From Pseudomonadota bacterium (GTDB taxonomy: Bacteria > Pseudomonadota > Alphaproteobacteria > UBA2966 > CAIVPW01), in contig JAQBXG010000010.1 of assembly GCA_027625125.1 (NCBI GenBank), positions 1 through 16,870 of the forward strand: a stretch of 16,870 bases of DNA. Reading direction: 5' to 3'. Position 1 is the first letter of the stretch. Each line of letters begins with the position of its first letter. This document shows positions 1-7,613 of the stretch, one piece after another. A program made the position numbers and the translations under genes. Under the pieces are notes generated by a model. The model saw only the letters and a list, made by a program, of their open reading frames with translations, had not been told where the DNA came from and ran no database searches.

Positions 1-837
1 GATAACCGTGTTGCCGAGTTCGACGGTCTGCGGCCGACTGCTCACCAGATGCATTTCCACCCGACCCTCGTCCTCGTTGTACAGGGCGTGATGGCGAAAC
101 TGCTCCGGTTCGAAATCGCCGCCCAGCTCGCGATTGATCCGCACCAACAGGTTCCGGTTGAACGCGGCGGTAACGCCCTGGGCGTCGTTATAGGCATCGC
201 GCAGCACCTCGCCATCCTTCTTCAGATCGACGCCAACCAGAAAGCCGCCGCCCGGACCGACCAGGCGCGCCACCCGGCCGATGAACGCCTCCGCCTCCGC
301 CGGGGAAAAGTTTCCGATCGTCGAGCCGGGAAAAAACGCGATTCTCTTTTGCCCCGCCGCCCCGCCCAACAGCTTCGGTTCCAGGTCGGTGGTAAAGTCC
401 GCGACCACCGGCCTGATCTCGATATCCGGGAATTCCCGTTCCAGCGCCATCGCCGATTCGACCAGATGTTCCTTGGAAATATCGATCGGCACGAACGCCT
501 CGGGCGACAGCATCGCCTTCAGTAGCACCCGGATTTTCTGCAATGACCCGGCGCCGAATTCGATCAGCCGGGCGCCGGGACCAAACAGGTTCGCCAGCTC
601 CGCCGCGGCAGCCGTCAGCAAGTCCAGCTCCGTCCGGGTCGGATAATATTCGTCAAGTTCGGTGATATCCTGAAACAGTTGCGATCCGGTTGCGTCATAA
701 AAGTATTTGCTCGGGATCGATTTTTGCGGCCGTGACAGTCCGTCCAGGACGTCCGTCCGGAATGTCTCGATGCCGGGGGACAAGTCGCGCACCGACCCGA
801 CGACGTTCGATCTCGACATCCTTGCGACTTTCGACAT
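1..837 (-). CDS. egtD: L-histidine N-alpha-methyltransferase EgtD, 3' end cut by the window edge
   Basis: EgtD transfers three methyl groups from SAM to the alpha-amino group of histidine, giving hercynine, the first step of ergothioneine synthesis in the cytosol. Reading the minus strand from the ATG at 837 gives 279 codons with no stop before base 1. The family is usually about 320 residues, so roughly 40 are missing. The N-terminal EgtD signature KYFYDATGSQLF is at about 44-55, followed by ITELDEYYPTRTE (58-70). The SAM-binding glycine motif EFGAGS is at 93-98, with PIDIS (117-121), FFPGSTIGNF (168-177) and GVDLKKD (202-208). The EMHL region near 261, close to the histidine pocket, is present. 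The start lies 2 nt after the egtB stop, so the two are almost certainly cotranscribed. I am confident of the assignment; only the C-terminus is unseen. Confidence 0.96.
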   Translation of the reverse strand, partial: MSKVARMSRSNVVGSVRDLSPGIETFRTDVLDGLSRPQKSIPSKYFYDATGSQLFQDITELDEYYPTRTELDLLTAAAAELANLFGPGARLIEFGAGSLQKIRVLLKAMLSPEAFVPIDISKEHLVESAMALEREFPDIEIRPVVADFTTDLEPKLLGGAAGQKRIAFFPGSTIGNFSPAEAEAFIGRVARLVGPGGGFLVGVDLKKDGEVLRDAYNDAQGVTAAFNRNLLVRINRELGGDFEPEQFRHHALYNEDEGRVEMHLVSSRPQTVELGNTVI

Positions 838-839
838 GC

Positions 840-2132
840 CTAGACGTCTTCCGCCAGTCGGATGCCGGAAAACTGCCAGCGGTCCGTAGGTTGAAAAAAA
901 TTGCGATAGGTCGGGCGCATGTGGCCGGGCGGGGTGACGCACGATCCGCCGCGCAGCACCATCTGCCCGGACATGAACTTGCCGTTGTATTCGCCGACCG
1001 CACCGGCCGCCGCCTGAAATCCGGGATACGGCCCAAAGGCGCTGCGGGTCCACTCCCAGACATCGCCATACATCTGCGCCGGCCCGGCGTCCGCAGCCTC
1101 CGCTGCCGCGGGGTGCAGCCACCCCCGTTCGGCCAGATTGCCGTCGATTGCCAGGGGCGCGGCGGCGACTTCCCACTCCGCCTCCGATGGCAGCCGCTTT
1201 CCTGCCCAGCGCGCATACGCGTCGGCCTCGTAAAAGCTGACGTGACTGACCGGCGCATCCGGATCAACTTCCCGCAGCCCGCCCAACGTGAATTCGCGCC
1301 AGTCGCTGTCGCCGCCGACCCAATACAGCGGCGCCCGCCATCCGCGCTCGCGCACCGCGGCGATGCCGAACGACAACCAGTGCCGCGAACCCTCGTAACC
1401 GCCGTCGTCGATGAAGGCCAGAAACTCGCGATTGGTCACCGGACGCGACGCAAGCCGAAATGGCGCGACATATGCCGGGTGGCGCGGACCCTCGCAGTCG
1501 AATGCAAATCCGGGCCCGGCGTGCCCGATCTCCACCAGCCCCCCGTCAAAGCCGATCCATCGAACCTCGGGCGACCGCGCCCGGCGCGGCGGCGGCAGAT
1601 CCTCGGCGTACGCCGGCGCCATCGGATTCTGAAACAGAACGTGCTTGATGTCGGTCAGCAACAGTTCCTGGTGCTGCTGTTCGTGGTGCAGGCCCAAAAC
1701 GATCAACGGCTCCGCCACGGCCCAGGTATCGTCGTCAATCGCCTCGGCCCAATCGACCAACGCCTCATCCACGGCGCGTCGATACGCCGCCACCTCGGCG
1801 CAAGACGGCCGCGACAGCATCCCCCGCTCGGGACGCGCATGGCGCGGCCCCACCGCCTCGTAGTACGAGTTGAACAGGAACCGGTACTCGGGGCGCGTGG
1901 GCTGCCATCCCGACGCAAACCGCTCCAGAATGAACGTCTCGAAGAACCAGGTGGTATGCGCGCGATGCCATTTCGTCGGGCTGGTGTCCGGCATGCTTTG
2001 CACCACCTGGTCCTCGGCAAGCAGCGGCGCCGCAAGCTTCTCGGTCGTCTCCCGCACCTTAAGGTACCGGGTCATGATCGCCGAGCGGTCGGGCGTGGTC
2101 GGCGCCCGTCGCTGTGCTTGACCAGCTGGCAA
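840..2132 (-). CDS. egtB: Ergothioneine sulfoxide synthase EgtB
   Basis: EgtB is a non-haem iron enzyme that joins hercynine to a cysteine-type thiol with O2, forming the C-S bond and sulfoxide of ergothioneine. Numbered from the TTG at 2132 (430 aa), the N-terminal DinB-like domain carries WHRAH (His59) and an HHEQQHQE motif (His150, His154), which match the three-histidine iron site. The C-terminal FGE-sulfatase-like domain shows RPVTNREF, FYEADAYARWAGKRLPSEAEWE, YGDVWEWT, LRGGSC and a terminal RNFFQPTDRWQFSGIRL. The open frame extends to 2225. I prefer TTG 2132 because it leaves about 25 residues before VRETTEKL, like relatives, and has GGAG 10 nt upstream. ATG 2075 (411 aa) is the alternative and has no evident ribosome site. 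Whether the thiol donor is cysteine or gamma-glutamylcysteine cannot be settled by eye. No egtA or egtC is in the window. Confidence 0.95.
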   Translation of the reverse strand: MPAGQAQRRAPTTPDRSAIMTRYLKVRETTEKLAAPLLAEDQVVQSMPDTSPTKWHRAHTTWFFETFILERFASGWQPTRPEYRFLFNSYYEAVGPRHARPERGMLSRPSCAEVAAYRRAVDEALVDWAEAIDDDTWAVAEPLIVLGLHHEQQHQELLLTDIKHVLFQNPMAPAYAEDLPPPRRARSPEVRWIGFDGGLVEIGHAGPGFAFDCEGPRHPAYVAPFRLASRPVTNREFLAFIDDGGYEGSRHWLSFGIAAVRERGWRAPLYWVGGDSDWREFTLGGLREVDPDAPVSHVSFYEADAYARWAGKRLPSEAEWEVAAAPLAIDGNLAERGWLHPAAAEAADAGPAQMYGDVWEWTRSAFGPYPGFQAAAGAVGEYNGKFMSGQMVLRGGSCVTPPGHMRPTYRNFFQPTDRWQFSGIRLAEDV

Positions 2133-2240
2133 TTTGGTCGCGCTCCAATTCAGGATTTCTGCCGCCCGGCGCGGAACTCCGGACGGCGCAATCCTACATT
2201 CCGGGTTGGTTGCGGGGCAAATCAAGGGCTCGCGAGGTAT

Positions 2241-3086
2241 TCACGGCGCCGGCGGCGGTGGCGGCGAACGGTCCCGAAGCCGCATGCGCTCGCCGATATC
2301 GCAGGCCGGCGCGTACTTCGGCGACGGTGTGTTGAATCCAGGTACCGGACCCGCCTGGACGGGGACGACGCGACCCCACTCCTGAGGCTGCGGCCGCCGA
2401 ATGTCGGCGATCTCCAGGATGAACTTCCGCACAATCGCATCGGCGAACGCCTCGAATCCGTCCGCCGCCACCACAAACGCGCCCGGCCCGCCGACGACGC
2501 ATTCGCGGTAATACACATCCAGGTCCGGCAGGGTGAAGTTTCCTCCGTCATAGTTGTTGATCGGCAACCCATTGATCGTGATACCCGCCGCCACAACGGC
2601 GTCGCGGGCATAGGTGACGATTCCGCCGGAGCTGTTGGGGCCGTCACCGGAAACATCGATCACGCGCCTGTCGCCGTCGAACCCATTGTCCTCGAACAAC
2701 GTGATTACATGGTGCAACACGCTGGTGATCGAGGTTCCGATGCCGCGTGCGATGCCGGTCTGCCCCAGCGCGTCGGCGAACGCGGCCGCACTGGCCCCGG
2801 AATCGATCACCCGCCAATCGACCACGGTGCGCCAAAGCTCTGGCCCCGCCCACTCCACGAACGTCACCGCGATTCGGCCGAGCACGCCGTTCTGAATGGT
2901 ATCGACGACGCGCGGATCCACAAGGCCGCGGACGTATCCCATTCGCTGCAGATAGCCCTCGTACTGGTCGACGCTTTGCGAGACGTCCACCGCCAATACG
3001 AGCTCCAGGTCCACCCGCATTTCCTGCGCGGCCGCCGGGGTCGCCGCCATCCATGCGGCAACCGCAAGGGTGCATGCCCTGGCCAT
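2241..3086 (-). CDS. Exported VWA-domain protein, DUF1194-like
   Basis: The 281-residue protein begins with a short hydrophobic, Ala-rich stretch ending TPAAAQ, compatible with a Sec signal peptide cut near residue 20. A von Willebrand factor A fold follows. Strand one is LELVLAVDVSQS with the metal-ion (MIDAS) motif D34-x-S36-x-S38. A GIGTSI stretch near 116-121 supplies the second MIDAS loop, and VIDVSGDGP near 142-150 holds the third acidic residue. This pattern, with DGPNSSGG and ITINGLPI, matches the DUF1194 family of uncharacterised proteobacterial periplasmic proteins as I remember it. The C-terminus ends in a proline run (PPPPPAP). It is likely a metal-dependent protein-binding module outside the cytoplasm; the ligand is unknown. 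It lies about 108 nt upstream of egtB on the same strand and divergent from the glycosyltransferase. GGAG directly abuts the ATG, so the ribosome site is unusual or the start is slightly off. Confidence 0.87.
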   Translation of the reverse strand: MARACTLAVAAWMAATPAAAQEMRVDLELVLAVDVSQSVDQYEGYLQRMGYVRGLVDPRVVDTIQNGVLGRIAVTFVEWAGPELWRTVVDWRVIDSGASAAAFADALGQTGIARGIGTSITSVLHHVITLFEDNGFDGDRRVIDVSGDGPNSSGGIVTYARDAVVAAGITINGLPINNYDGGNFTLPDLDVYYRECVVGGPGAFVVAADGFEAFADAIVRKFILEIADIRRPQPQEWGRVVPVQAGPVPGFNTPSPKYAPACDIGERMRLRDRSPPPPPAP

Positions 3087-3218
3087 CTCCGCAGTTTACC
3101 ACGCACGGCCCCTTGCGGCGCGACAATCCGGCCGTCCCGGGGGTATACAGTTGCCGCAAAGCGTACCCGACGCATCGCCGACGCCCGCCCCCGAGACCAG
3201 CAACCTCTTGTCATTGCC
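3087..3218. promoter_or_regulatory. Divergent intergenic region between the VWA gene and the GT-B gene
   Basis: These 132 bases separate two divergently read genes, so they should hold promoters for both. A TATACA hexamer sits at 3144-3149 (plus), but I see no well-spaced -35 box for it. On the minus strand a TAAACT-like hexamer lies just upstream of the VWA start. I cannot assign transcription starts; this is inference from gene orientation. Confidence 0.3.
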
Positions 3219-4706
3219 TTGACCCTCACCCCAACCCGCGACGGTTCCGGCGCGCCGCCGGTCGTGCTGATCGTCCTGTTTCGCGCCCTCGACATGCGGC
3301 TGATGCTGAATACCGGCCTCGTCGAGCAGCTTTGCCGCGATACGCGGGTCGTACTGTTGGCGCCGCCCGAGCTTCTTCCGGCTCTCCGCGCCTCCCTGCC
3401 GGAGGTATCGCTGGAACCACTGCTTTACGGCTCCAGCAAGTACGAATCCGGCGCGCGCACCACCGCGCCGATCCGGCGCAAGCTCGAATCGCTGCTGCGC
3501 GAAACCCTGCGCCTTACTTTCGGTCGTCCAGCGGGCCACGAGAACTGGACCCGGCTGCTGCACACCGCCACCTACCGTCAGAGCGCCCGGAGCTTCGGGG
3601 GACGTGTCGCGCGCGAGGCGATCCTCGCCTTGGCTTGGCTCGCCTGCCGCGCGCGGCCGGTTCGCCGGGGTCTGCAACGGCTGGCGGCCCTGGTCCTTCG
3701 CGGCCGGTTGCACGCGCCGGTATTCGCGCGCTGGCGCCCGAAGGCCCTGGTCGTATGCAGCGTCGGCCTCGAACTCGACGCGCGCCTGATCCTCGAGGCC
3801 AGAAGCCACGGCGTTCCGTCCGTGGCGGTCGTGCAAAGCTGGGACAAGACGTCGTCCAAGGGCTACCCGCTCGCGCAACCGGACCGAGTGCTGGTGTGGA
3901 GCGACATCATGGCGAACGAATGCGAGGGTTTCCTCGACATTCCGCGCGCCGCTGTCGAAGTGACCGGTGCGCCGATCTTCGACGCCTATTTTGACAAATC
4001 GCGCCGCCGCCCCCGCGAAGCGTTCCTTTCGGACCTCGGACTCGATCCGTCGCGCACGATGATCTATTGCGCCCTGTGCAGCCCAGCCTGGCACGCGGGC
4101 AACCTGGAATTGGCGCAATTGCTCGGCGCCTCGGCAAAGGAAAACCGTTTCGCGCGCCCCGCCGCGCTGGTGCTGCGCGTGCATCCGGCCTACTTCGACA
4201 CCGCCGACCCGGCGGTCGCCGGCCAGCGCCGCGAACTGTTCGACGTACTCGACCGGCTTGGCACAAGCCCGCACATTCACATCAATCGTCCCGACCTGTC
4301 GGAACAGGAACGCACCTACACCCTAAACCCGTCGGATATCGATTTCGTCACCAACCTGTTCGCCAGTTGCGACGTAAGCGTATCGGTGCTGTCGACACAA
4401 ATGATCGAGGCGGCGTTGTTCGACCGGCCGATCGTCGCGATCGAATATGGTCGCTGGATCAGCACGGCGCTGACCGCCGACCTCGCGACATTCCGCCTGG
4501 AACACCTAGAGCGGATTCTCGACACCGGCGCGGCGTCACGGGTCCGCCGGCCTGATGACCTCGTGGCGGCGATCGATGCGGCACTGCTGGACCCCGCCGC
4601 CCGTAGCGATGCCCGATCACATCTCGCCCGCCAGGAAGTCAGCGCCAACTGGGGCGGCGCCACGGCGGCGACAGCGGCGGCGATCCGCGCCGTCGCAATC
4701 CGCTAG
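3219..4706 (+). CDS. GT-B-like glycosyltransferase, surface-carbohydrate biosynthesis type
   Basis: A cytosolic protein of about 495 residues if the TTG at 3219 is the start; GTG 3264 and ATG 3294 are in-frame alternatives. The frame is open much further upstream, but that part is antisense to egtB and the VWA gene and shows no family resemblance. Features (numbered from TTG 3219): a first Rossmann-like strand VVLIVLF; an Arg-rich helical middle; then LVVCSVGLELDARLILEARSHGVPSVAVV and SWDKTSSKG (207-215), PDRVLVWSDIMANE and VTGAPIFDAY (248-257). These resemble the 'SWDN-SSKG ... VWN-M ... VTG-P-FD' pattern of GT-B-like enzymes in O-antigen and capsule loci, related to CDP-glycerol glycerophosphotransferases. 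C-terminal LRVHP and a donor-site-like segment (FASCDVSVSVLSTQMIEAAL, DRPIVAIEYG) fit this. The sugar or phosphopolyol donor is unknown. The fold is fairly sure, the exact activity is not. Confidence 0.75.
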   Translation: MTLTPTRDGSGAPPVVLIVLFRALDMRLMLNTGLVEQLCRDTRVVLLAPPELLPALRASLPEVSLEPLLYGSSKYESGARTTAPIRRKLESLLRETLRLTFGRPAGHENWTRLLHTATYRQSARSFGGRVAREAILALAWLACRARPVRRGLQRLAALVLRGRLHAPVFARWRPKALVVCSVGLELDARLILEARSHGVPSVAVVQSWDKTSSKGYPLAQPDRVLVWSDIMANECEGFLDIPRAAVEVTGAPIFDAYFDKSRRRPREAFLSDLGLDPSRTMIYCALCSPAWHAGNLELAQLLGASAKENRFARPAALVLRVHPAYFDTADPAVAGQRRELFDVLDRLGTSPHIHINRPDLSEQERTYTLNPSDIDFVTNLFASCDVSVSVLSTQMIEAALFDRPIVAIEYGRWISTALTADLATFRLEHLERILDTGAASRVRRPDDLVAAIDAALLDPAARSDARSHLARQEVSANWGGATAATAAAIRAVAIR

Positions 4707-4855
4707 GCAGCGATGGGGCCGCTTCGACAAGCACCCTCACCCTCTGGCGCAGCACACTTCGGACGTGTACTGTCGACCAAACGGAACCCGATCTACCGAG
4801 GCCACGACATCGCCGCCGAAACAACGCGAATCGGCGCTTCGGTCGCGCGCCCCGT
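4707..4855 (+). other. Intergenic gap before the RimK trio
   Basis: These 149 bases separate the GT-B gene from the RimB-like gene on the same strand. I see no hairpin followed by a U tract and no well-spaced pair of promoter hexamers. The gap is long enough for a separate promoter, so the RimK trio may be its own transcription unit, but the sequence does not show it directly. Confidence 0.4.
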
Positions 4856-5341
4856 ATGAAGCGGTCCTCTGAGAACCGACCCTTGATCGGCTGGCGCGAA
4901 TGGATCGCATTGCCGGACCTCAAGATTGCTCGTATCAAGGTAAAGGTGGACACCGGCGCCCGCACGTCGGCGCTGCATGCGTTCAATATCCGCCCATTCC
5001 GCCGCAGCCGGCGGGACTGGGTCGAGTTCGAGGTCCACCCGCTGCAACAGAACAACACTCGCATCCGCAAGTGTGCTTGTCCGGCGCTCGACTATCGGTG
5101 GGTCAAGAACTCGGGCGGCGGCAGGGAAAAACGGTATGTCATCGAAACCGTCGCGCAATTCGACGGCCAGGAGTGGCCGATCGAGGTCACGTTGACGGAT
5201 CGCGACCAGATGGGATTCCGTATGTTGCTCGGCCGAAGCGCGATGCAGCACCGTTTCATTGTCGATCCCGGAGCGTCTTACGTGCTCCAGAAACCGCTGC
5301 GTCGCGCGAAGTCCAAACACAAGCAACCGCGCGAGCGTTGA
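4856..5341 (+). CDS. RimB-like retropepsin-fold protease ('ATP-dependent zinc protease' family)
   Basis: A 161-residue soluble protein with the family's start LIGWREWIALPDL, then IKVKVDTGARTSALHA with the aspartic-protease-type DTGA at 32-35. Downstream are RYVIETVAQFDGQEWPIEVTLTDRDQMGFRMLLGR and FIVDPGASYVL. This is the PF05618 group, annotated as ATP-dependent zinc protease, although the sequence looks like a single-domain retropepsin. In Pseudomonas a member (RimB) acts with RimK in controlling poly-glutamate tails on ribosomal protein S6. Here it sits 25 nt upstream of a RimK-family ligase, so a role in trimming or processing the ligase product is likely. The basic tail (RRAKSKHKQPRER) might bind nucleic acid or ribosomes, which is speculation. 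The ATG at 4856 keeps the conserved start region and I see no strong ribosome site before it. Confidence 0.87.
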   Translation: MKRSSENRPLIGWREWIALPDLKIARIKVKVDTGARTSALHAFNIRPFRRSRRDWVEFEVHPLQQNNTRIRKCACPALDYRWVKNSGGGREKRYVIETVAQFDGQEWPIEVTLTDRDQMGFRMLLGRSAMQHRFIVDPGASYVLQKPLRRAKSKHKQPRER

Positions 5342-5366
5342 AACAAACCGAACGCAAGGCACACCA

Positions 5367-6272
5367 ATGAAAATTGCAATGCTCGCCCGCAATCCGAACC
5401 TGTACTCCCACAAACGGCTCGTCGAAGCGGCAGAGTCCAGCGACCACACGATCAATATCTTCAACACCACGCGCTGCTATATGAACATCACCTCCCATCG
5501 TCCGGAGCTCCGGTACGAAGGTGGCAAGATCGAAGGATATGACGCCGTCATCCCGCGAATTGGCGCGTCGATCACGTTCTATGGCCTGGCCGTGCTGCGG
5601 CAGCTCGAAATGATGGGCGTGTGGCCTCTGAACGAATCGGTCGCCATCGGCCGCTCCCGCGACAAGCTTCGCTCTCTACAACTGCTTGCTCGCGACGGCA
5701 TCGGCCTGCCGGTCACTGGCTTCGCCAACTCCGCCAAATACGCCGATGATGTCATAGCGATCGCCGGCGGCGCGCCTGTGGTGATCAAGCTGCTCGAAGG
5801 CACCCAGGGCATCGGCGTCGTCCTCGGCGAAACGCACAATTCGGCCAAATCGGTGATGGAGGCATTCAGCGGCGTAAACGTAAACATCCTCGTACAGGAA
5901 TTCATCAAGGAGGCTGACGGCGTCGACATTCGATGTCTCGTCGTCGGCGAAAAGGTCGTGGCGGCGATGCGGCGTCAGGGGGCCAAGGGCGACTTCCGCT
6001 CGAACCTCCATCGCGGCGGTTCCGCCCAGGCCGTAAAGATTACGCCGGAAGAGCGACTGACCGCGGTGCGTTCGGCACGAGCAATGGGCCTCAACGTCTG
6101 TGGCGTCGATTTGTTGCGTTCAAATCACGGCCCGGTGGTCATGGAAGTGAACTCCTCCCCTGGCCTCGAAGGCGTGGAGGCAGCGACCGGTATCGACGTC
6201 GCCGGACGAATCATCGAGTTCATCGAAAAGGCGGCAAGGCCCAATCGCACAAAGACCCGTGGGCGCGGCTGA
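5367..6272 (+). CDS. rimK: RimK-family ATP-grasp alpha-L-glutamate ligase
   Basis: A 301-residue protein, matching the usual RimK length of about 300. RimK-type enzymes use ATP to add glutamate residues to a C-terminal carboxylate, classically ribosomal protein S6, or to small acceptors. The N-terminal pre-ATP-grasp domain runs to about residue 95 (MKIAMLARNPNLYSHKRLVEA..., PRIGASITFYG, NESVAIGRSRDK). The ATP-grasp core has VVIKLLEGTQGIGV (138-151; Lys141 probable nucleotide ligand), QEFIKEADGVDIR (177-189), GDFRSNLHRGG (208-218) and the metal-binding VMEVNSSPGLEG (258-269; Glu260, Asn262). The frame is open back to 5259, inside the protease gene; the ATG at 5367 matches the RimK N-terminus exactly, with a weak AAGG upstream. 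Flanked by the protease and an AspA-like gene in one direction. The true acceptor (S6 or another peptide or metabolite) is not shown. Confidence 0.93.
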   Translation: MKIAMLARNPNLYSHKRLVEAAESSDHTINIFNTTRCYMNITSHRPELRYEGGKIEGYDAVIPRIGASITFYGLAVLRQLEMMGVWPLNESVAIGRSRDKLRSLQLLARDGIGLPVTGFANSAKYADDVIAIAGGAPVVIKLLEGTQGIGVVLGETHNSAKSVMEAFSGVNVNILVQEFIKEADGVDIRCLVVGEKVVAAMRRQGAKGDFRSNLHRGGSAQAVKITPEERLTAVRSARAMGLNVCGVDLLRSNHGPVVMEVNSSPGLEGVEAATGIDVAGRIIEFIEKAARPNRTKTRGRG

Positions 6273-6278
6273 TTGACG

Positions 6279-7400
6279 ATGTCGAACCATCTCAAGGCCC
6301 GCCCGGCAACGGCAACTCCGAACCCGGAAACCCACCAGAAACTTCGGCAATCCCCGACGTCCCTGGGCGGCGTAGCCATCGCCCCCGGCAGACGCGCCAC
6401 CGTCGACTTGCCGCTGGCCGATCTCTCGACCCACGCGCCGGTGAACATGTCGGTGCGGGTGATTCACGGGCGCTATGCCGGTCCCCGGCTCTTTATTTGC
6501 GCGGCGTTGCACGGCGACGAGATCAACGGCGTCGAGATCATTCGCCGCGTGTTGCGGCTCTCGTCCCTCGGAAAGCTGCGCGGCACTTTGGTCGCGGTAC
6601 CGATCGTCAATGTCCTCGGATTCCTGGCCCAGTCGCGCTATCTGCCCGACCGGCGCGACCTCAATCGGTCGTTTCCGGGGTCGCCGCATGGTTCGCTGAC
6701 TGCGCGCCTCGCGCGTCTGTTCATGGACGAAATCGTAGCTCCGTCGTCCTACGGGATCGACCTGCATACGGGCGCGATCCATCGCGACAACTTCCCCCAC
6801 GTGCGCGGCAATCTCGACGACCCGGATGCTGAGCTGCTGGCGCGCAGTTTCGGCGTGCCTCTGGTGATCAACACCGGGTATCCGGCAGGCAGTCTGCGAG
6901 ATGCCGCGGCAAAAGTCTCAGTGCCGGTCATCGTCTACGAGGCGGGAGAGGCCCTGCGGTTCAACGAACCCTACGTTCGCGCCGGCGTATCCGGGGTCGT
7001 CCGGGTGATGCGCACGATCGGCATGCTGCCACCGTCGCGACGGCAACTACGTCGGCGTCCGGACCCGGTCATCATTCGCTCGACGCGATGGATTCGCGCC
7101 GAACGCAGCGGTCTGCTTCGCAGCACCGCCGAACTCGGTCGGAACGTCGCCGACGGCGACCTGCTCGGCACGATCACTGATCCGCTCGGCGACACCGAAC
7201 TGGAAGTCCGCGCCGCCACCGGCGGCGTCGTCATCGGCAAGACCCGCCTGCCGCTGGTCCACGAAGGCGACGCGCTGTTCCATATCGCCCGGCACGAAGG
7301 CACCCAGGTCGTCGCGCGCTCGCTCGACGCCTTCGAACCGCAAACCGACTACGAGTCCGGCCTGACCGCCGAACTCGCCGGCGACCTGCCGATCGTCTAG
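6279..7400 (+). CDS. Succinylglutamate desuccinylase/aspartoacylase-family zinc hydrolase
   Basis: A 373-residue M14-type zinc hydrolase. Members cleave acyl groups or terminal amino acids from aspartate or glutamate derivatives. The ATG at 6279 follows the rimK stop by 6 nt. Zinc ligands are visible in AALHGDEINGVE (His78, Glu81) and DLHTG (His163). RDLNRSFPG (about 127-135) supplies the substrate-carboxylate arginine region, and VYEAGEALRFNE (219-230) carries the probable catalytic glutamate. The C-terminal third (WIRAERSGLLR... RAATGGVVIGKTRLPLVHEGDALFHIA) is the barrel-sandwich lid typical of AstE/AspA relatives. An N-terminal extension of about 30 residues before the core has no recognised motif. 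No astABCD genes are present, so arginine catabolism is unlikely. Its place directly after rimK suggests that it removes or recycles glutamate-type modifications, or acts on the ligase product. Confidence 0.9.
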   Translation: MSNHLKARPATATPNPETHQKLRQSPTSLGGVAIAPGRRATVDLPLADLSTHAPVNMSVRVIHGRYAGPRLFICAALHGDEINGVEIIRRVLRLSSLGKLRGTLVAVPIVNVLGFLAQSRYLPDRRDLNRSFPGSPHGSLTARLARLFMDEIVAPSSYGIDLHTGAIHRDNFPHVRGNLDDPDAELLARSFGVPLVINTGYPAGSLRDAAAKVSVPVIVYEAGEALRFNEPYVRAGVSGVVRVMRTIGMLPPSRRQLRRRPDPVIIRSTRWIRAERSGLLRSTAELGRNVADGDLLGTITDPLGDTELEVRAATGGVVIGKTRLPLVHEGDALFHIARHEGTQVVARSLDAFEPQTDYESGLTAELAGDLPIV

Positions 7401-7561
7401 GCCCGGCGTGTGCGCTCCGTCGACCGCATGGGCGCGTTGCGGCTTGCCGCACACCGCGCCGCCATGACGCGCCGCTCCACGGAGCGCAGTTCGGCAAAAT
7501 CAGAGCGCCATGCCTGGCGCATCGGGGCCGGAATCTGATATGCACCCGGCCGCACCGGCAT
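7397..7561 (-). CDS. Possible small hypothetical protein, doubtful
   Basis: The 213-bp gap after the AspA-like gene contains a minus-strand open frame. From ATG 7561 it gives 54 residues beginning MPVRPGAYQIPAPMRQ; from GTG 7606, 69 residues. Its stop shares the CTAG at 7397-7400 with the stop of the plus-strand gene. The product is Arg- and Ala-rich, with two similar segments (RSVER and RSTER) encoded by the arms of a perfect inverted repeat. I do not recognise it, see no ribosome site, and chance open frames of this size are common in GC-rich DNA. It is reported because nothing else explains the gap. Confidence 0.2.
   Translation of the reverse strand: MPVRPGAYQIPAPMRQAWRSDFAELRSVERRVMAARCAASRNAPMRSTERTRRA
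7411..7488. repeat. Perfect 10-bp inverted repeat in the gap after the AspA-like gene
   Basis: TGCGCTCCGT at 7411-7420 is the exact reverse complement of ACGGAGCGCA at 7479-7488, with 58 nt between the arms. It lies 10 nt past the end of the rimK-operon-like block. There is no U tract, so it is not a classical intrinsic terminator. It could be a paired RNA end structure, a protein site, or chance. Confidence 0.5.
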
Positions 7562-7613
7562 CGTTGACTCACCGCCCGTGTTCGCCACCGGGTCCGTCCG
7601 CGGCACGTAGATT

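Noticed and set aside
690..3218. A plus-strand frame open for about 2.5 kb that joins the GT-B gene in frame
   Set aside because: It is antisense to egtD, egtB and the VWA gene, all with clear family motifs. Its translation is Arg/Pro/His-rich with no recognisable domain. Long antisense frames are expected in GC-rich coding DNA.
3096..4280. A 394-codon minus-strand frame
   Set aside because: Antisense shadow of the GT-B-like gene; Arg/Gln/Gly-rich without motifs and overlapping the divergent promoter region.
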